Source: Micractinium sp. NFX-FRZ
Lineage: Eukaryota; Chlorophyta; Trebouxiophyceae; Chlorellales; Chlorellaceae
Direction: 5' to 3'
Length of the DNA: 64,000 bases
Assembly (NCBI GenBank): GCA_029339195.1
Contig: JAPTJF010000012.1
Coordinates: 124,001-188,000 of the forward strand
Under the pieces are notes generated by a model. That model saw only the letters and a list, made by a program, of their open reading frames with translations, ran no database searches and was not told the origin of the DNA. Both the position numbers and the translations under genes were made by a program. This document shows, piece after piece, positions 30,948-42,513 of the stretch (position 1 is the stretch's first letter; every line of letters begins with the position of its first letter).

Positions 30948-33058
30948 TTAGGGTTCCCTTGCCTCGGCTGGCCTGCCTACCAGCAGAGGATGGGAGTCCC
31001 ACCCCTTGGCTTCAGCCGGAGCGCAGCGCGCTTGCTCTGGCACAGCTGGAGACGCCGGCGCTTGCTCTAGCACAGCAGTGAACACCTGGCCCAGCAGATC
31101 AGCCGTCTCCCCCCCGTCCAGCCCTGATGCCTGCAGGTCGGCCGCCGCAGCCGCCAGCGCATCGGCGGCCTTGGCTGCCACCTGCTTGCGGTAGGCCGCA
31201 GCCATGCGGTGCAGGTGGGGGTTGCTGCTGCTGTGCTGGGCCAGGTAGGCAATCCTGTAATGGGAGAGGGCGGGGAGGTGGTATGTGTGGGTGTGGGGTG
31301 GGGAGAGTTCGGGGGGCTGCAAGCAATGCATTGGGGGTCGGAGGGTTGGGCTCCACAGCAGGGGAGGGGCCTGCAGTGCGGGCTACTCGTCTCAAACGGC
31401 AGGGCGGGCTTGAGAGATGGGGTGCCAGGCGAGCCACGGTGGGGCAGGCCAAGCGGTGGGAAGGCGCAGCAGGGGAAGCCCTCTTGTTGACATGACATGC
31501 AGCAGCACCGCAACAAACGGCAGCAGGCAGCCAGGGCGGGCGGGTTGGTCGCTGGGCGCAGGCAGCTGGTGGGGCGATGCAAAGCAGTAGCGGTCAGTGG
31601 GCATGGCAGGGCGGCAGCGGGCACAGAAGCGCAGCACAGCGCATGTGCTGGGCCGTGTGCAGCCGGGCAGCGCACGCCGGGCTGGCCAGCCGTTTCCCCG
31701 CCCACAAGACCCCGCCCTCAAGGCCCCCGCCCTGAGCCCCACAACCCCACACGCCGCCTCACCAGTCCTTTTGGGGGTTCTGTAGCAGCTTGATGTACAG
31801 GTTGCGCGGCAGGCAGTTGGCCGGGCAGCCGTCGTACCACTTGACCTGCAGGTCGTAGAAACGCCTGGGCTCCTTGCCATCAAACAGGGCGAGGCGCGCG
31901 GACAAGCGGTGCAGACCGGTTGGGTAGCCGGGCCCCTCAGGGACACACGCCATGAGGGTGCCGTCTGGAGCGGCGCTCCACTTGCCGCTCTCCCACACCG
32001 CCTTGACGCGCGGGTCGATCAGGGCGTGGTGGGTAATCCCTTGGGAGGTTGTGTAATGAACCAGCTCCCCTTCCCTGCACCAGCATGGAGCGCATTGCGT
32101 GGCAGCGGCAGCCGGGGCGGCGTGACTTGAGCTGGCGCGGCCCGCCTCATGTCACGCTGGGTGCGTGCGGTGGGACCCGTGTGGGGAGGGCTGGCCAGGG
32201 CAGCGTGGGGTCTGGCTGCCTGTCGGCTGGCAGGCAGTGCAGGCAAGCTTGGCGCAGCTCTGGACAGGCATGCTTGCGACTGCCGCTTTAAAGACAGCCG
32301 CATGCCACGCAAGCTGGTGGGTTGGCACGCCCAGCTGCGGAGCTATGCTCACAGCAGCAGCAGCAGCAGCAGCAGTGCAGCCGTGGCAGCAGAAGCGCAC
32401 TGTGTGGTACAGAGTGTAGGGTGCTGTTGCGGACGAGAACATGTAAATTAAGTGCCGGGAAAAGCAAGCAAGCAAGCAAGCAAAGCTCACCCGTAGAAGT
32501 CTCGCACGGCTGCCAGGTAGGCGCGCTTCTGTTCAGCACCCATCATGTCCCAGCTGCAGCGCCAGGCAGGCAGGCAGGCAGAAATGCAAGGTAACAGGGA
32601 GGCAGGCGGCAGGCGGGGCAGGCTGCGCTTGGGGGGGCCAACCAGGCCCGCGCCATGAGGGCAGGCAGGTCCGCAGGGGTGGTGAGGACAGTGGAAGAAG
32701 TGGCGCCCCGCCCCGCTCACGGCTTTGGCAGCACGGGCGCCTGCTCGTCGGTCGCTGCTGGGCTGGCAGCAGTGGCCTGCCCAGCTGCCGTGGACAACAC
32801 GTGTGCAGGCGCACAGGGCAGCCAGCTGGGGCAAATGCGGGAGGCGGCATGGTAGCGGCGGGGGGCTGCCGCCGCTGCCTGCTGTCGGCGGCGGAGCGGC
32901 GGCGGTGACGTGCGCAGTGATGCTGTGTCAGGCCTGCAGCGGGCGGCGTGAGCAGAAGCCGAATCATATCTTATGCTTTCGTCGGTAGCCGTGCCGGCAG
33001 CTGAAAACAGGGAGGGCAATAGAGCGGCGCCAATTTTACTTGCCTGGGGCGCGAGCAT
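30948..33058 (-). CDS. Unrecognised protein with an organelle-type N-terminus
   Basis: Four exons, 33058-32721, 32553-32491, 32074-31763 and 31254-30948, splice in phase into 339 residues. The first about 110 residues are rich in Ala, Ser, Arg and Pro with few acidic residues, as in plastid or mitochondrial transit peptides. The ordered part reads WDMMGAEQKRAYLAAVRDFY, then LVHYTTSQGITHHALIDPRV, WESGKWSAAPDGTLMACVPE, RFYDLQVKWYDGCPANCLPR and NLYIKLLQNPQKDWIAYLAQ, and then an Ala-rich helix. Its aromatic, well-mixed composition marks it as real coding sequence. I do not recognise the family and see no catalytic motif. It is divergent from the first expansin-like gene. Confidence 0.65.
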
Positions 33059-33868
33059 GCAACGGGCGCCTGACAAGCGATCGCGCTCATCCTGCTGCTG
33101 CTGCTGCACCGGATCAAAGCATTCGCGGAGGAGAGATGCGAGAGTGGCCCTCGGTCCCCAGCCTCTGCGCTGTTGTCGCTGAACCAGCCCTTTGGCTGCG
33201 CAAGCGTGTTGAGCAAAGCAATTGATGGCACGCGGGGGAGCGCACCCACTGGGGACGTGGTGCCCCATCACGCCCCGCTGGCAGGCGTTGCCATCACCGT
33301 TGCCATCACCGCCACAACTTGCAGTGCGAACACGCTTCAAGGCTGCTCTAGGTTCATGCCCGTTACCACCAGTAACCACTCAGAAACCAAGAGGCCGCTT
33401 AGTCAAGCTGAATGACGAGAGGAGCTGGGCATTAGATAGGAGTGCTGCCGGTATGGGGCGGTGCAGATGATGCTGGTCTGGGGAGAGTATCAACGCACTC
33501 AAAAGCTTCCAGTATCCAACTTTGAAGTGCCCATTTGTGCTGACCGAGCCTGCATTTTGGCAGGCCCTGGTGTTCAGCATCCTCATCGCCGCCTGCTGCT
33601 GGCACCACGACCGCTGCCGCCGCATGTTTCGCTGCCGCCGCCACGGCCGCTGCTGCAGCACCCATCAACCTTGCAATTCAACCAAGTTGAGCTTGAGCAA
33701 CATCGCACAATGTCCTCTCTCTGGTACTGCCGCAATTCTATTGCTTGATCCTTCCCAGACCAGTTGCAGTTGCCGCCCCACACACACGTGGCCTGGCTGC
33801 TTTTGCGCTCCCAGCCTGGGAGGTCCGTCAATTCTGCTGCGAGCACTGCATTCCAGCTGGCGGCAGCG
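33059..33868. promoter_or_regulatory. Upstream region of a divergent gene pair
   Basis: About 0.8 kb between the unrecognised protein gene (-) and the first expansin-like gene (+). It holds both promoters and possibly 5' UTR. The plus-strand frame before 33869 is open, so the expansin-like protein could start further upstream (ATG at 33764), but the hydrophobic signal peptide favours 33869. Confidence 0.4.
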
Positions 33869-36800
33869 ATGGGGGCTCAGCGCGTCCGGGGCGCATGCCC
33901 GGCGCACCACGCGGGCCTGCTTGCCTTGCTTCTGACCCTGGCCGCAGCTGCAGCAGGAGTCAGCGCCCAGGCTGCAGCGCCACCAGCAGCAGAGAGCTCT
34001 CCAGCCTTCGCCGCCGCCGCCGCCGCCGACTCTCCTGCCGAAGAGTGGTCGCTGGTGCTGCCGGCCGAGGAAGCCGCCAGCTTCTTTCCCCCAGCAGAGG
34101 CAACGCCGCCTGCAGCTGCCGCAGTCGACCAGCCCGGGGCCGAGGGGATGCCGCCCGACATGGCCCCGCTGTTGACTGGCGAGGGGCAAGGGGAGGGCGT
34201 CAGCACGGCTCTCACCGAGAGTGAGGCAGCGGATTTAGTGCTGCCAGAGGGAGTCCCCCCGGCAGATGCACCAGAGCCGCCAAAGCCGCCTGGCGAGCGC
34301 ATCGGTGAGCCGGCGTGTGCTGGGCTGCGGTGCGTGTCACTGGCTTCCTGCTGTGGTTCTTGGCGCTCCTACCAGCGCCTGTGCCTGCTCGCCTCCCCTG
34401 CCCGCCCTGGTGTCCCGCCCGGCTGTTTAGTGCGGTACGGCCGACAGGGGCCATCTGAGCTCAAATGATGCTTGGCACCCACATTACCTAGGACGCTGCA
34501 GTCGATCCTAACAGTACGGCAGGCCTGCCTGCCTGCGCAACAACAAGCAGCTGCTGCTGCCCACCGCCGCCCCTGCCCCCCTCTTCCCCCGGCCTGCCTG
34601 CCTGCAGGCCGCATGATCAGCCTGCTGAAGCCGCCGCCCGACTTCACGATGCCCAATCTGACCTCGGAGCAGAAGGCCATGGTCCCTAAGCTGCAGAAGC
34701 TGCGCCAGGGGGCAGCCACAGTGTCGGCCCAGCGGTGAGCAGGGGGCACAGAAGGGGGTGATTGAATGTGGCAGGGGGTGATGTGCCAGCCGCAGCAGCG
34801 CCCAGAGGGGCCCGGGGGGGGGGCAGTCCGCCTTCACGAGCGGCACTGGCATCAGCCTTGTGTCAGCACTTCCTGCCAGGCCGCAGCGGCTGGCCCAAAG
34901 TGCCCAGGTGCCCGCCCGCCTCCGTATCAGTCCCGCCTCACCGAGCAGCCCCCCCGCGAGTGCCTGCTGCGCCGCAGCTGCCTGCACACTGCGCAGGAAT
35001 GTGCGCCCGTTACCTTGTCGGCATAACTCGCCTGCTTTATGCTCCCCTTTGTTGGCTGTTTGCAGGGATGTGGGGCCCTTGGACGCCGGCCGCATGGCGT
35101 GCGGCATCGCTTTCCTAAACGACCACTTTACGAAGCACTGGGTCGGTGAGGCCCCTCTCTGCGGCAGTGCACTGCTCAAGGAACGATTGCGCGGTGGGGC
35201 TGCGCTGGTGCCGTGCATGCTGTGACTGCTGTGCACCGTCATGGCATGGCCAGCCCCCAAAGCTCTCACTGGTGCTGACCAGCACAGTGTCGCCTGCCGC
35301 TCTACCTCACTCGCTGCCCATCCCCGCCTGTGGCTCCCCGCCTGTCGCTGCCCATCCCCGCCTGTGGCTCCCTGCCTGTCGCTGCCCCGTCGCCACACCC
35401 GTGCAGGCTTGTCGCTGCCCCTGTACCGCACGGGGGAGCTGTGCGGCGCCTGCGTGCGCATGTTTTGCGTCGACTCTGTGTGCGAGCGCGCAATGCGTGA
35501 GTTTAAGGGGAGCCGGTGTTCAAGGGGGGCCTTGGTTGGGGGAGCCTGAGGGGCATGTATGCAGGTGCAGTGTGGGGTGCCTTGTTTGGCGTGGTCACGG
35601 TGCGTCAGGACTTTTGTGTTCTTATCGCGCCAGGGTGTGGCAGGGGCGCACGCACACACTCTCTTGCTCCAGTGGGCGACTGGAAGCAGGGGCACGAATT
35701 GCTTGCTGCCCCTACTTCCGTCGCTTGCTTTCCTCTGGCTTGCAGTGAGCAACATGCTGCTCATGAACTGTGGACAGCTCCTAACAGTGCAGCCCCACCC
35801 GTTCTTGGTTTTAAAAAGTTTATGATTGTGGACAGCTGCCAGGAGTGCACACAAACTCCCTTCCACTTCAAAGTCAAATGCCTCTCTCCCTTCCTCCGTT
35901 CCTGTTGCCGCAGTGAACAACACACTGTTCATGATTGTAGACAGCTGCCAGGAGTGCGGGCCCAACGACCTGGTCGCCTCAGCCGCGGGCCTCACCGACC
36001 TGTCGGGCGGCGTCAGCGTGGACCTCAACCCCAAGTTTCAGGTGAGCTGCAATCCAATCAGGGGGGAGGGTCTTCAATGTCAGTATTGGATTTCTGGCGG
36101 GCCGTGCCAACTTGTCGACAGGCGTCAGCTTTGCCCTGCCTTGAATCAAGTGAGCAGGTCTTGCAGGTGGGTGGTGACCTCCGGCTACGCCCCAGGTTGC
36201 AGCACAGGCAGCTGGGCAGGCCAGTTGGGCAGGCCACATCGATGCCTACATGGGCCAGCGGCCGTGTGGGCAGGCGGCCCATGCGAGCGGCCAACTTAGC
36301 ATGTTATGCGGGCAGCCCACATGAGCAGGCGGTTGAGCGTGGCCGCCGACTTTACGCTGAGCTGGATGCCACTCGCCTGCGCTGCAGGTGGCGTGGACCT
36401 TTGAGTCGTGCGCGCCCTTGATCGAAGGTGGGCTGCCAGCCCAGTGGGACCCGCTCGCCTGACTGTGGGCTGGTTTTGTGTCGCCACGCTCAACCTCCAT
36501 GCCTGCGTGCCCACCCAGCCCCGCCACCGCAGCCCAATCAGTGCTTGCGACACGCCATGCCTCTCCGAATGCCATCCCTCCCCCCTGCTTCCCGCAGGCG
36601 GCATCCGCATGTGGCCAAGCGACAGGACCGCCCCCGAATTCCTGGGGCTGCAGGCAAGTCTTGTGCTGTGCGCACAGTGTTCCCTGCCACGTTGCATTCG
36701 CAAACAGGGCCCTCAGTCAGCCTGAGTGTGCCCTGCAGATGGTGTTGGGAGGGCAGGGCTGGGCTGTGGGGCAAGGGCGCGCTAGTTCTGTAATCCGCTG

Positions 36801-37674
36801 CTGGCAGCCAAGCCGGGTGCAGGGTCTGCCCCCAGCTGCCGCTCCCGCCCGCTGCTGGGCCCCTGCCCCTGCTGATGTCGAGGGCTGGCTGGCTGCCGTC
36901 CTCAAGCAGCGGGGTGCCCGCCCACGCTGCCTGGCCCCCAGCCTGCACCGGTGGCGCAGCTGCCGCCCCTTCCCCTGCCGCGTTGCCCCCCCTGGCTGCC
37001 TGCCCACCCCTGGGCCTCCTCTCTCCCCCCCCTGGGGCGCCTCTTTTGGGAGTGTCTCTGAGACACAAGTGAGTCACTTGCCCCATCCCTGCCCCACCGT
37101 GAGCACCGCCCTTTGGAACCCGCTCCTCCCCGCCCCCGCAGTTTTCCAACCTCAAGGCGCTGCTGGGGGGCGTGAGCATCAACGGCATCCGCATGCAGCG
37201 CACCGAGTACGGTGGGTGGGCGCCAGTGGGTGGGCGAATGGGGTGGGGGCGGGCAAGTAGGGTGGACGCAACGAGCGTTAACTTTGGGAATTCCCTTTAG
37301 GAGCCACCAGCGCTCTCACTGGCCCCGCTTCCCTTGCGTGCCGCTCTCTCCAGGGCCATGCCTCTGCTCACGCCAGCCCTCTCGTACCCAACCCCGCCTT
37401 GATGCAGGTCATTACGTCGAACCCTGTTGACGCCGCCCCACTGTAGCGGGCGGCCCCACCCTCCCACGCTTGCCCACACGGCTTCCCCTTGCCCACCAAC
37501 TTGCGCTCCCGCTGCCAACTCTGTGCAGGCTACTTCACCATCGACACACCGGGCGACCCCATCCCCCTGCGCCCTCCCTACCAGCTTGTCCTGGAGTCGG
37601 CGGCAGGGGAGCGCATCGCGACGCGCATCGCCTCGCTGAGGCCTCAGGACTTAGGGATCAACTTCAGGGGTTGA
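33869..37674 (+). CDS. Expansin-like secreted protein A
   Basis: Nine exons: 33869-34304, 34608-34734, 35066-35145, 35407-35496, 35914-36041, 36388-36427, 36598-36653, 37142-37211 and 37529-37674, giving 390 residues. A signal peptide (about 1-33) is followed by roughly 110 residues of Ala/Pro/Glu-rich sequence. The expansin double-psi beta-barrel (about 190-305) shows LCGACVRMFCVDSVC, MIVDSCQECGPNDLVASAAG and LDLS-like GGVSVDLNPKFQVAWTFESC. A C-terminal beta-sandwich-like part follows (FSNLKALLGGVSINGIRMQR to the end). Plant expansins loosen cell walls without cutting polymers; in a green alga a wall or matrix role is inferred. The intron after 36653 appears to start with GC (CAG, GCAAGT). 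The intron before exon 5 carries two decayed copies of that exon's start. The gene lies about 0.7 kb before a second expansin-like gene. Confidence 0.75.
35737..35850 (+). repeat. Two echoes of exon 5 start inside the preceding intron (expansin-like A)
   Basis: GCAGTGAGCAACATGCTGCT with CATGAACTGTGGACAGCT (35742-35780) and ATGATTGTGGACAGCTGCCA with GGAGTGC (35822-35848) copy parts of the true exon 5 acceptor region (35911-35957). The first echo keeps the acceptor AG. Confidence 0.8.
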
Positions 37675-38362
37675 AAGGCGTGGTGCCCTGTAGAGCCCCC
37701 GGGGTGGCGTGCTCCGGGCGGGGGGCCGTCTGCTTGGGGGGCAGCCACCCACGGGGACCCACAGTTGGGGCTTTACTTCCTATCGTTCCATGACAGTGCA
37801 CATGTTGTATCCTCATGATAGTGTTTTCAAGACGCCACGTGTTTCATAAGTAGCGACCCTGCTGCCTGACTGCTATTAGCGCCTGCTGCCCTGCTGCTTG
37901 CGCCTGACGCGCTGTTCATCAAGCACTTGCATATCGTTGGAGTAACTGTTGGGTTTGGGACGGTTTCTTGTTGTGAAGTGTAGTTGTTTCTGTAAGTGAT
38001 AACCTGTCTAGCACGAAAGGCTGGCACGCCGACCCCCAAAGGCTGGGACTGGGGAGGCGGGCCGTCCCAACGGTGGCGGCCGCAATTGGGAGCCGAGGAG
38101 GCACCCATGTCACGCCTTCGCCTGCACTGCACATCCACCGCGCAGCCCTCCGAGATGAACGCACCAATCACGGAGGGCGATCCTAGAAATGAGACCAATT
38201 GTACTGCCGCGTAAGAGCACTGCTCGGCTGCTCCAACAGGATCGGCCAGAAAGCTGACCCCAGGGCGCCTTTCTCCTTCTTCTCCCTACATCGCCATCCT
38301 TGCTGCTGACTGCTGGCGTCTGCCCGCGTGTGCCCGCAGCAGCAAGAGCTGCTTGCGGCAAC
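37675..38362. other. Region between the two expansin-like genes
   Basis: About 690 bp with the 3' UTR of gene A (TGTAA at 37991) and the promoter of gene B. No further gene is seen. Confidence 0.5.
37991..37995 (+). terminator. TGTAA poly(A) signal of expansin-like gene A
   Basis: TGTAA lies 317 bp after the stop on the coding strand. Confidence 0.55.
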
Positions 38363-41300
38363 ATGCAGCGCTCAGCTGCGGCGCTGCTGCTTGTGTGCGC
38401 CCTGCTGGGCGGCGGCAGGCCTCTGGGCAGCCTGCTGCAGCCTGCAGCTGCACAGCGAGGCCCGGCACCGGCATTCGTGAGCGATGCTCAGGCGCTTCCC
38501 GACCTCGCGTCCACCGGCTTCCTCACTGACGCAGAGGCCGACATTCTGGTGAGGCTCCGGCACAAAAACCTGACCCGATGCTGCAGGCCACAGCCGTGCA
38601 AGGCCGGCAGCGGTGGCGGCGGCGGCGGCGGGCAGGGCCGCTGAATCAGCACTGGTACTGGGCGGCAGTCGCTGACCTGACTGTCTCTGGCCCGCCTGTC
38701 TGCTGCAGGTTTCTGGAGCCGCCCCTCCCCCATCTGATGGCCAGTTTGGATTGGTGGCAAGCGGCCCTGCAGGTGTGGATCGGGCGGCAGGGAGGCGGGT
38801 GGGCAGTCGGGCGCCCGCTCACCTCCCCAGGTCTCGCGCAGGCCTCCCTACCACGCCCTGCCTGCCACCACCAACGAACTAGCTGGGCTGGGCAATCAGC
38901 GAGCGCGCAGCCACACTTGTGCCCGCCGGCCATCGGCGGAGTGTCAGACAGCTGCATCCCCTCCTCCCCCTCCCCTCCTCCCCTCCTCCCCCTCGAGCAG
39001 ATTCGCACCCGCCAGATCTGAGCGCTACGCCCAGCATCCCCTTCCCTTCCAGCCCCTCCTCTCATTACCTCCTCCCCTTCACCTCCGGGCTCCTCCTGCT
39101 CCCCTGCTGCTGCCCCTGCAGGCGAGCTGGTGCGCCTGAAGAACAAGGGCACCGCCATCTCGGCATTCGAGGCGGACCCCATCCCCAGCGCCGGCGCCAT
39201 CAGCTTGGCCTGCGGGTTTGCCTACCTCTCAGAGGCCTTCCGGGTGAGCATGACTTAAATCAATATTTGAAACGAGACGTAAATGATAAATGCTAGCAGA
39301 GTCATGGGCACCTTTGAGGCTGCCAGGCTGGCTGAGCGAGCGGGTTGAGCTTGGCGCCTGTGCCTTGGAAGGGCGGGAAGAGCACGGGTTAAGCGTTGCG
39401 AGCAAATCCAGCTCACTCTGAGCGCCTCGTCTTTGCTCGCTCACACCTTAACTTCTTGCTGCCGCCCTGTTTGGCCAAATGTTACCACCATATCCGCAGG
39501 GAGCCTACATCGGCGTGGGCCAGACGCACTTCTCCAAGGGCTTTGGCTGCGGCCGCTGCGTGCGCGTGCAGTGCGACGACAAGGCCTGCCTGCAGCCCGG
39601 CGCCAGCCTGGTGGCGCAGGTGGTGGACCTGTGCGGTGAGCACGCTGTGCCGTGCTGTGCTGCGCTGCACTGCGCTGTGCTGTAGTGTGCTGTGCTGATA
39701 CGAGATGTACCGCCAGGCTTGCAGCCTGTGGCCCATGTTGGTGACCGGTATGCCTCCACGCAGCCTCTTCCCCCTTGCCTCCCCACTTGTTGCACAATCC
39801 TGCAGGCGACTGCGCCGGCTCCGACATCTCCCTCTCCCTCCCCGCCTTCACCAACTTTACCGGCACCTCCTCAGCTGCCAACACAATCCAGGTGTGGCGC
39901 GGGCGGCTGCCCAGGCATGGTACACAGTATGAAGCAATGTATCCAGGTTGGGGGCGGGGCTCCTTGAGTAGTGGTGTGCAGCAATGCCATCCAGCTTGGG
40001 GTGTCCGGCCATCTCAGGCTGTGTCAAGCAGGCTGCCTTGGAAGCAGATCTGCGCCGGAGCAGTCGGCGCCTGGCCGGCTTGCCCCCGCCTTCGCTCTCT
40101 TCTCGCACATGCACCCGGTTTCCTCCCCATGCACCCACCACCACCACCGCCCCACTTGCAGATGTCTTGGGAGTTTGTGGACTGCTCCCCCTACATCAAC
40201 GGCACCATCAAGATGCTGGTCAAGCCCGGAGGGTGAGCTGGTGCCAGCACTCGGGTTTGTTCGCCTGGTGTGCGGGTCGTGAGCTGGCACTTGAGGGTGT
40301 GGGGGCGCTACAAGCCTGGTTTGCGGGTTGCTGTGGCCTCCCTGTGTCGCTGTGTGTGAGCCCTCCCCTCTCCGCCCTCCCCTCGTACCTACGTACCTGC
40401 CCCACCGGCCCCCTGCCCTCTTGCCAGGTCACTGCCAATCCCACGCCTTGCCTTTGTTCAACTCACCGCCAATGCTGCGCCCTCCCCTGCACCCAGCTCA
40501 CCGCCCCTTCCTCCCCCTGTCCTCAATCCCCCCCTTGCAGCAACGCCTACTACCAGTCCTTTGGCTTCTCCAACTTCCTCACCGTAAGCGTCTGCCCGCC
40601 AGGGGGGGCTTCATACACCACTTGTTACGCATGTGCCTGGGTCCGCCTGGGTCTGCCTGCATTTGCCACCTCAACTTGCTCCCTCGGCTTGCTTCTTCGG
40701 CCGGCCCCCGCAGCCCATTGTGGCGGTGCAAGTCAACGGCGACCGCTTGAGGCCCTCCACTAGCTCCTCATACTGGGTGGGTGCCACACTTGCAAGGCCT
40801 GCCACATATTGCCTGCCACACTTGGCCTGTCTGCCACACTTGGCCTGCCTGCCGGCCTGCCATTGTCGGCAGCCCCGCGTGCCGCCACCTTCCTGCCTCG
40901 TTCTGCCTGGGGTGCGGTGCACCCAGGGGTGGGGAACTCACACGCGGCTGCAGGCTCGCCTGCTTGCTGCCAGCGCCTGCCTGTCACCACTTGTGTCTGG
41001 CTGGCTAGCTGGATCATGGCGGGTGCGTCGTCTGCTACGCCCTGCTGACCGCCGCACAACCGCGTTTCTCACAAGGTCCCCCCGCCCCCCTTCTCTCCTT
41101 GCTGGCGCCTCCCGCAGGAGTGGAACCCCGGCAAGGTGAGCTCCCGGCAGCTGTCACAGGCAGGGGACAGCGTGCCTTCACCCACACCTGCCGGCCGGGT
41201 GCTGAGCTGGCTTTGAGCAGGCAACAGCTTGAGCGGGCAACAGCTTAGCCAAGCAGTGCTCTGAGTGGCTGGCGTGTCTGGATGATATACTGGCTGCTTG

Positions 41301-41742
41301 TGTCCCACTTGCCCCCCTCTCCTCTCTCCCTCTGCCCTTCCCATTTTCGACCACACCTCTCCATCTCCTCCACCCCGTACCCCCGCTCTGCCCCCTCCTG
41401 CTGTTGCAGGCGATTGACCCCCGTGGTCCCTTTGAGATTGCCCTGGCCGGCAGCTCTCGGGAGGTGCTGCGTGTGCGCATCAGGTGGGCTTCCATAGCTG
41501 TGTACTGCTTTGCACAACTGTCTTTGTGCTTAGAAAGGGGGAGGGCTTTGCACATGTGAGCCACAACCTGTGCTTCATGCCAATTGCACTCAACTGCTGC
41601 CTTCCTTTCTCCGCTGCTGCGTGTGCCTGCCTGCAGCCAGCTGCGCTCTCAGGACATCAAGGTGCAGTTCAAGCCGGCTCCTGCGGGGGCGGCAGCCGCC
41701 CCTGTTGTGGAGGCGCAGGCTGGTGCGCCTGCTGATGGATAG
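38363..41742 (+). CDS. Expansin-like secreted protein B
   Basis: Eleven exons: 38363-38548, 38709-38772, 39122-39243, 39500-39635, 39806-39891, 40162-40232, 40541-40583, 40714-40776, 41118-41135, 41410-41483 and 41637-41742, giving 322 residues. A signal peptide (about 1-31) precedes an expansin-type double-psi beta-barrel (about 90-215) with ISLACGFAY, GVGQTHFSKGFGCGRCVRVQ, VVDLCGDCAGSDISLSLPAF and MSWEFVDCSPYINGTIKMLV. A second domain (about 216-305) with YYQSFGFSNFLTPIVAVQVN and PFEIALAGSSREVLRVRI resembles the expansin C-terminal domain. VVDLCGDC-x3-D matches the canonical expansin barrel motif better than gene A does. Exon 9 has only 18 nt (EWNPGK) and is needed to keep the fold continuous. 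The ending is an Ala/Pro-rich tail. It probably acts on the wall or matrix, as inferred for gene A. Confidence 0.8.
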
Positions 41743-42513
41743 GCTGCTCCGCTTATCCCCATCCCCGCGCCTGCACCAGGCGGTGCCTGACGGCGCCCGT
41801 CTACAGGCAGCGCAGCCAGGGGGGAAGGAGAGGGGCAGATCTCCGATCGGTGTGCTCAATCGGTATGAGTACCGTCAATTGGCATGAAGGGCAGCACTAG
41901 CTACAATAGTGTGCTGACTTATAAATCAGTCCTGGTGAGTTTGCCACTACCTGGTGAGGAGACGACTGAGGAGCGAATCGCTCGAGCATTGCTCAAGCTG
42001 GGCAGTATGCCGACAATGACGCGCGCCTGTCCCGACATTTAAGAGCATCAGTGCAAGAGGGATGGGAATGCCCGCTGACGGCAGCAGAGCGGGAGGCCAG
42101 GGGGCACACGGCCTGAAGAGCAGTCCGGGGCAGTCCACAAGACGCTGGAAGCTGACCAGCTTGAGACAGGGATATTGCTGGGACATCTTGGCAGCAACCA
42201 ACAAGAACTTGTCGGCGCGCAACCAGCCTGCCTTGCAGACCATGAACTGCATGCACACTGGTATCCATTCTTGTCCACATGCTGCCGTAACCCACTGCAA
42301 TTTCTCACGCCATGAGCACACTCGAAAGGTGTTACCACAGGCGAAGCAAGGGAGCATCTGACGCAGGCCTGGGAGCTAAGCACGTGCTGTGTCGCGCTGT
42401 GCGTGTTGTGCTGGTCGTGGCTGGTCGTGTTCCACGTGCTGGGTGACCGGCCCAGGCTGGCTTGCGCCTTTCCGCAGCGATTCAGTCTCAAGAGCAAGCT
42501 ACGAGCAAGCGAA
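41743..42513. other. Intergenic region with a questionable minus-strand frame
   Basis: About 0.77 kb between expansin-like gene B and the RNase III-domain gene. A less GC-rich part carries a 136-codon open frame on the minus strand (42357-41947) with mixed, protein-like composition (CFACGNTFRVCSWREKLQW) but no domain I know and no introns. An acceptor-like CCGCAG at 42472-42477 suggests the RNase III-domain gene may have a 5' exon here. Confidence 0.4.

Noticed and set aside
34508..36034. 508-codon open frame on the minus strand
   Set aside because: It covers four exons and several introns of expansin-like gene A on the other strand and has no domain; a by-product of high GC.
42403..42513. 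Upstream start for the RNase III-domain protein at 42403
   Set aside because: That frame begins with GTG, not ATG, and is interrupted by a good acceptor site at 42472-42477; a separate 5' exon or the ATG at 42514 is more likely.
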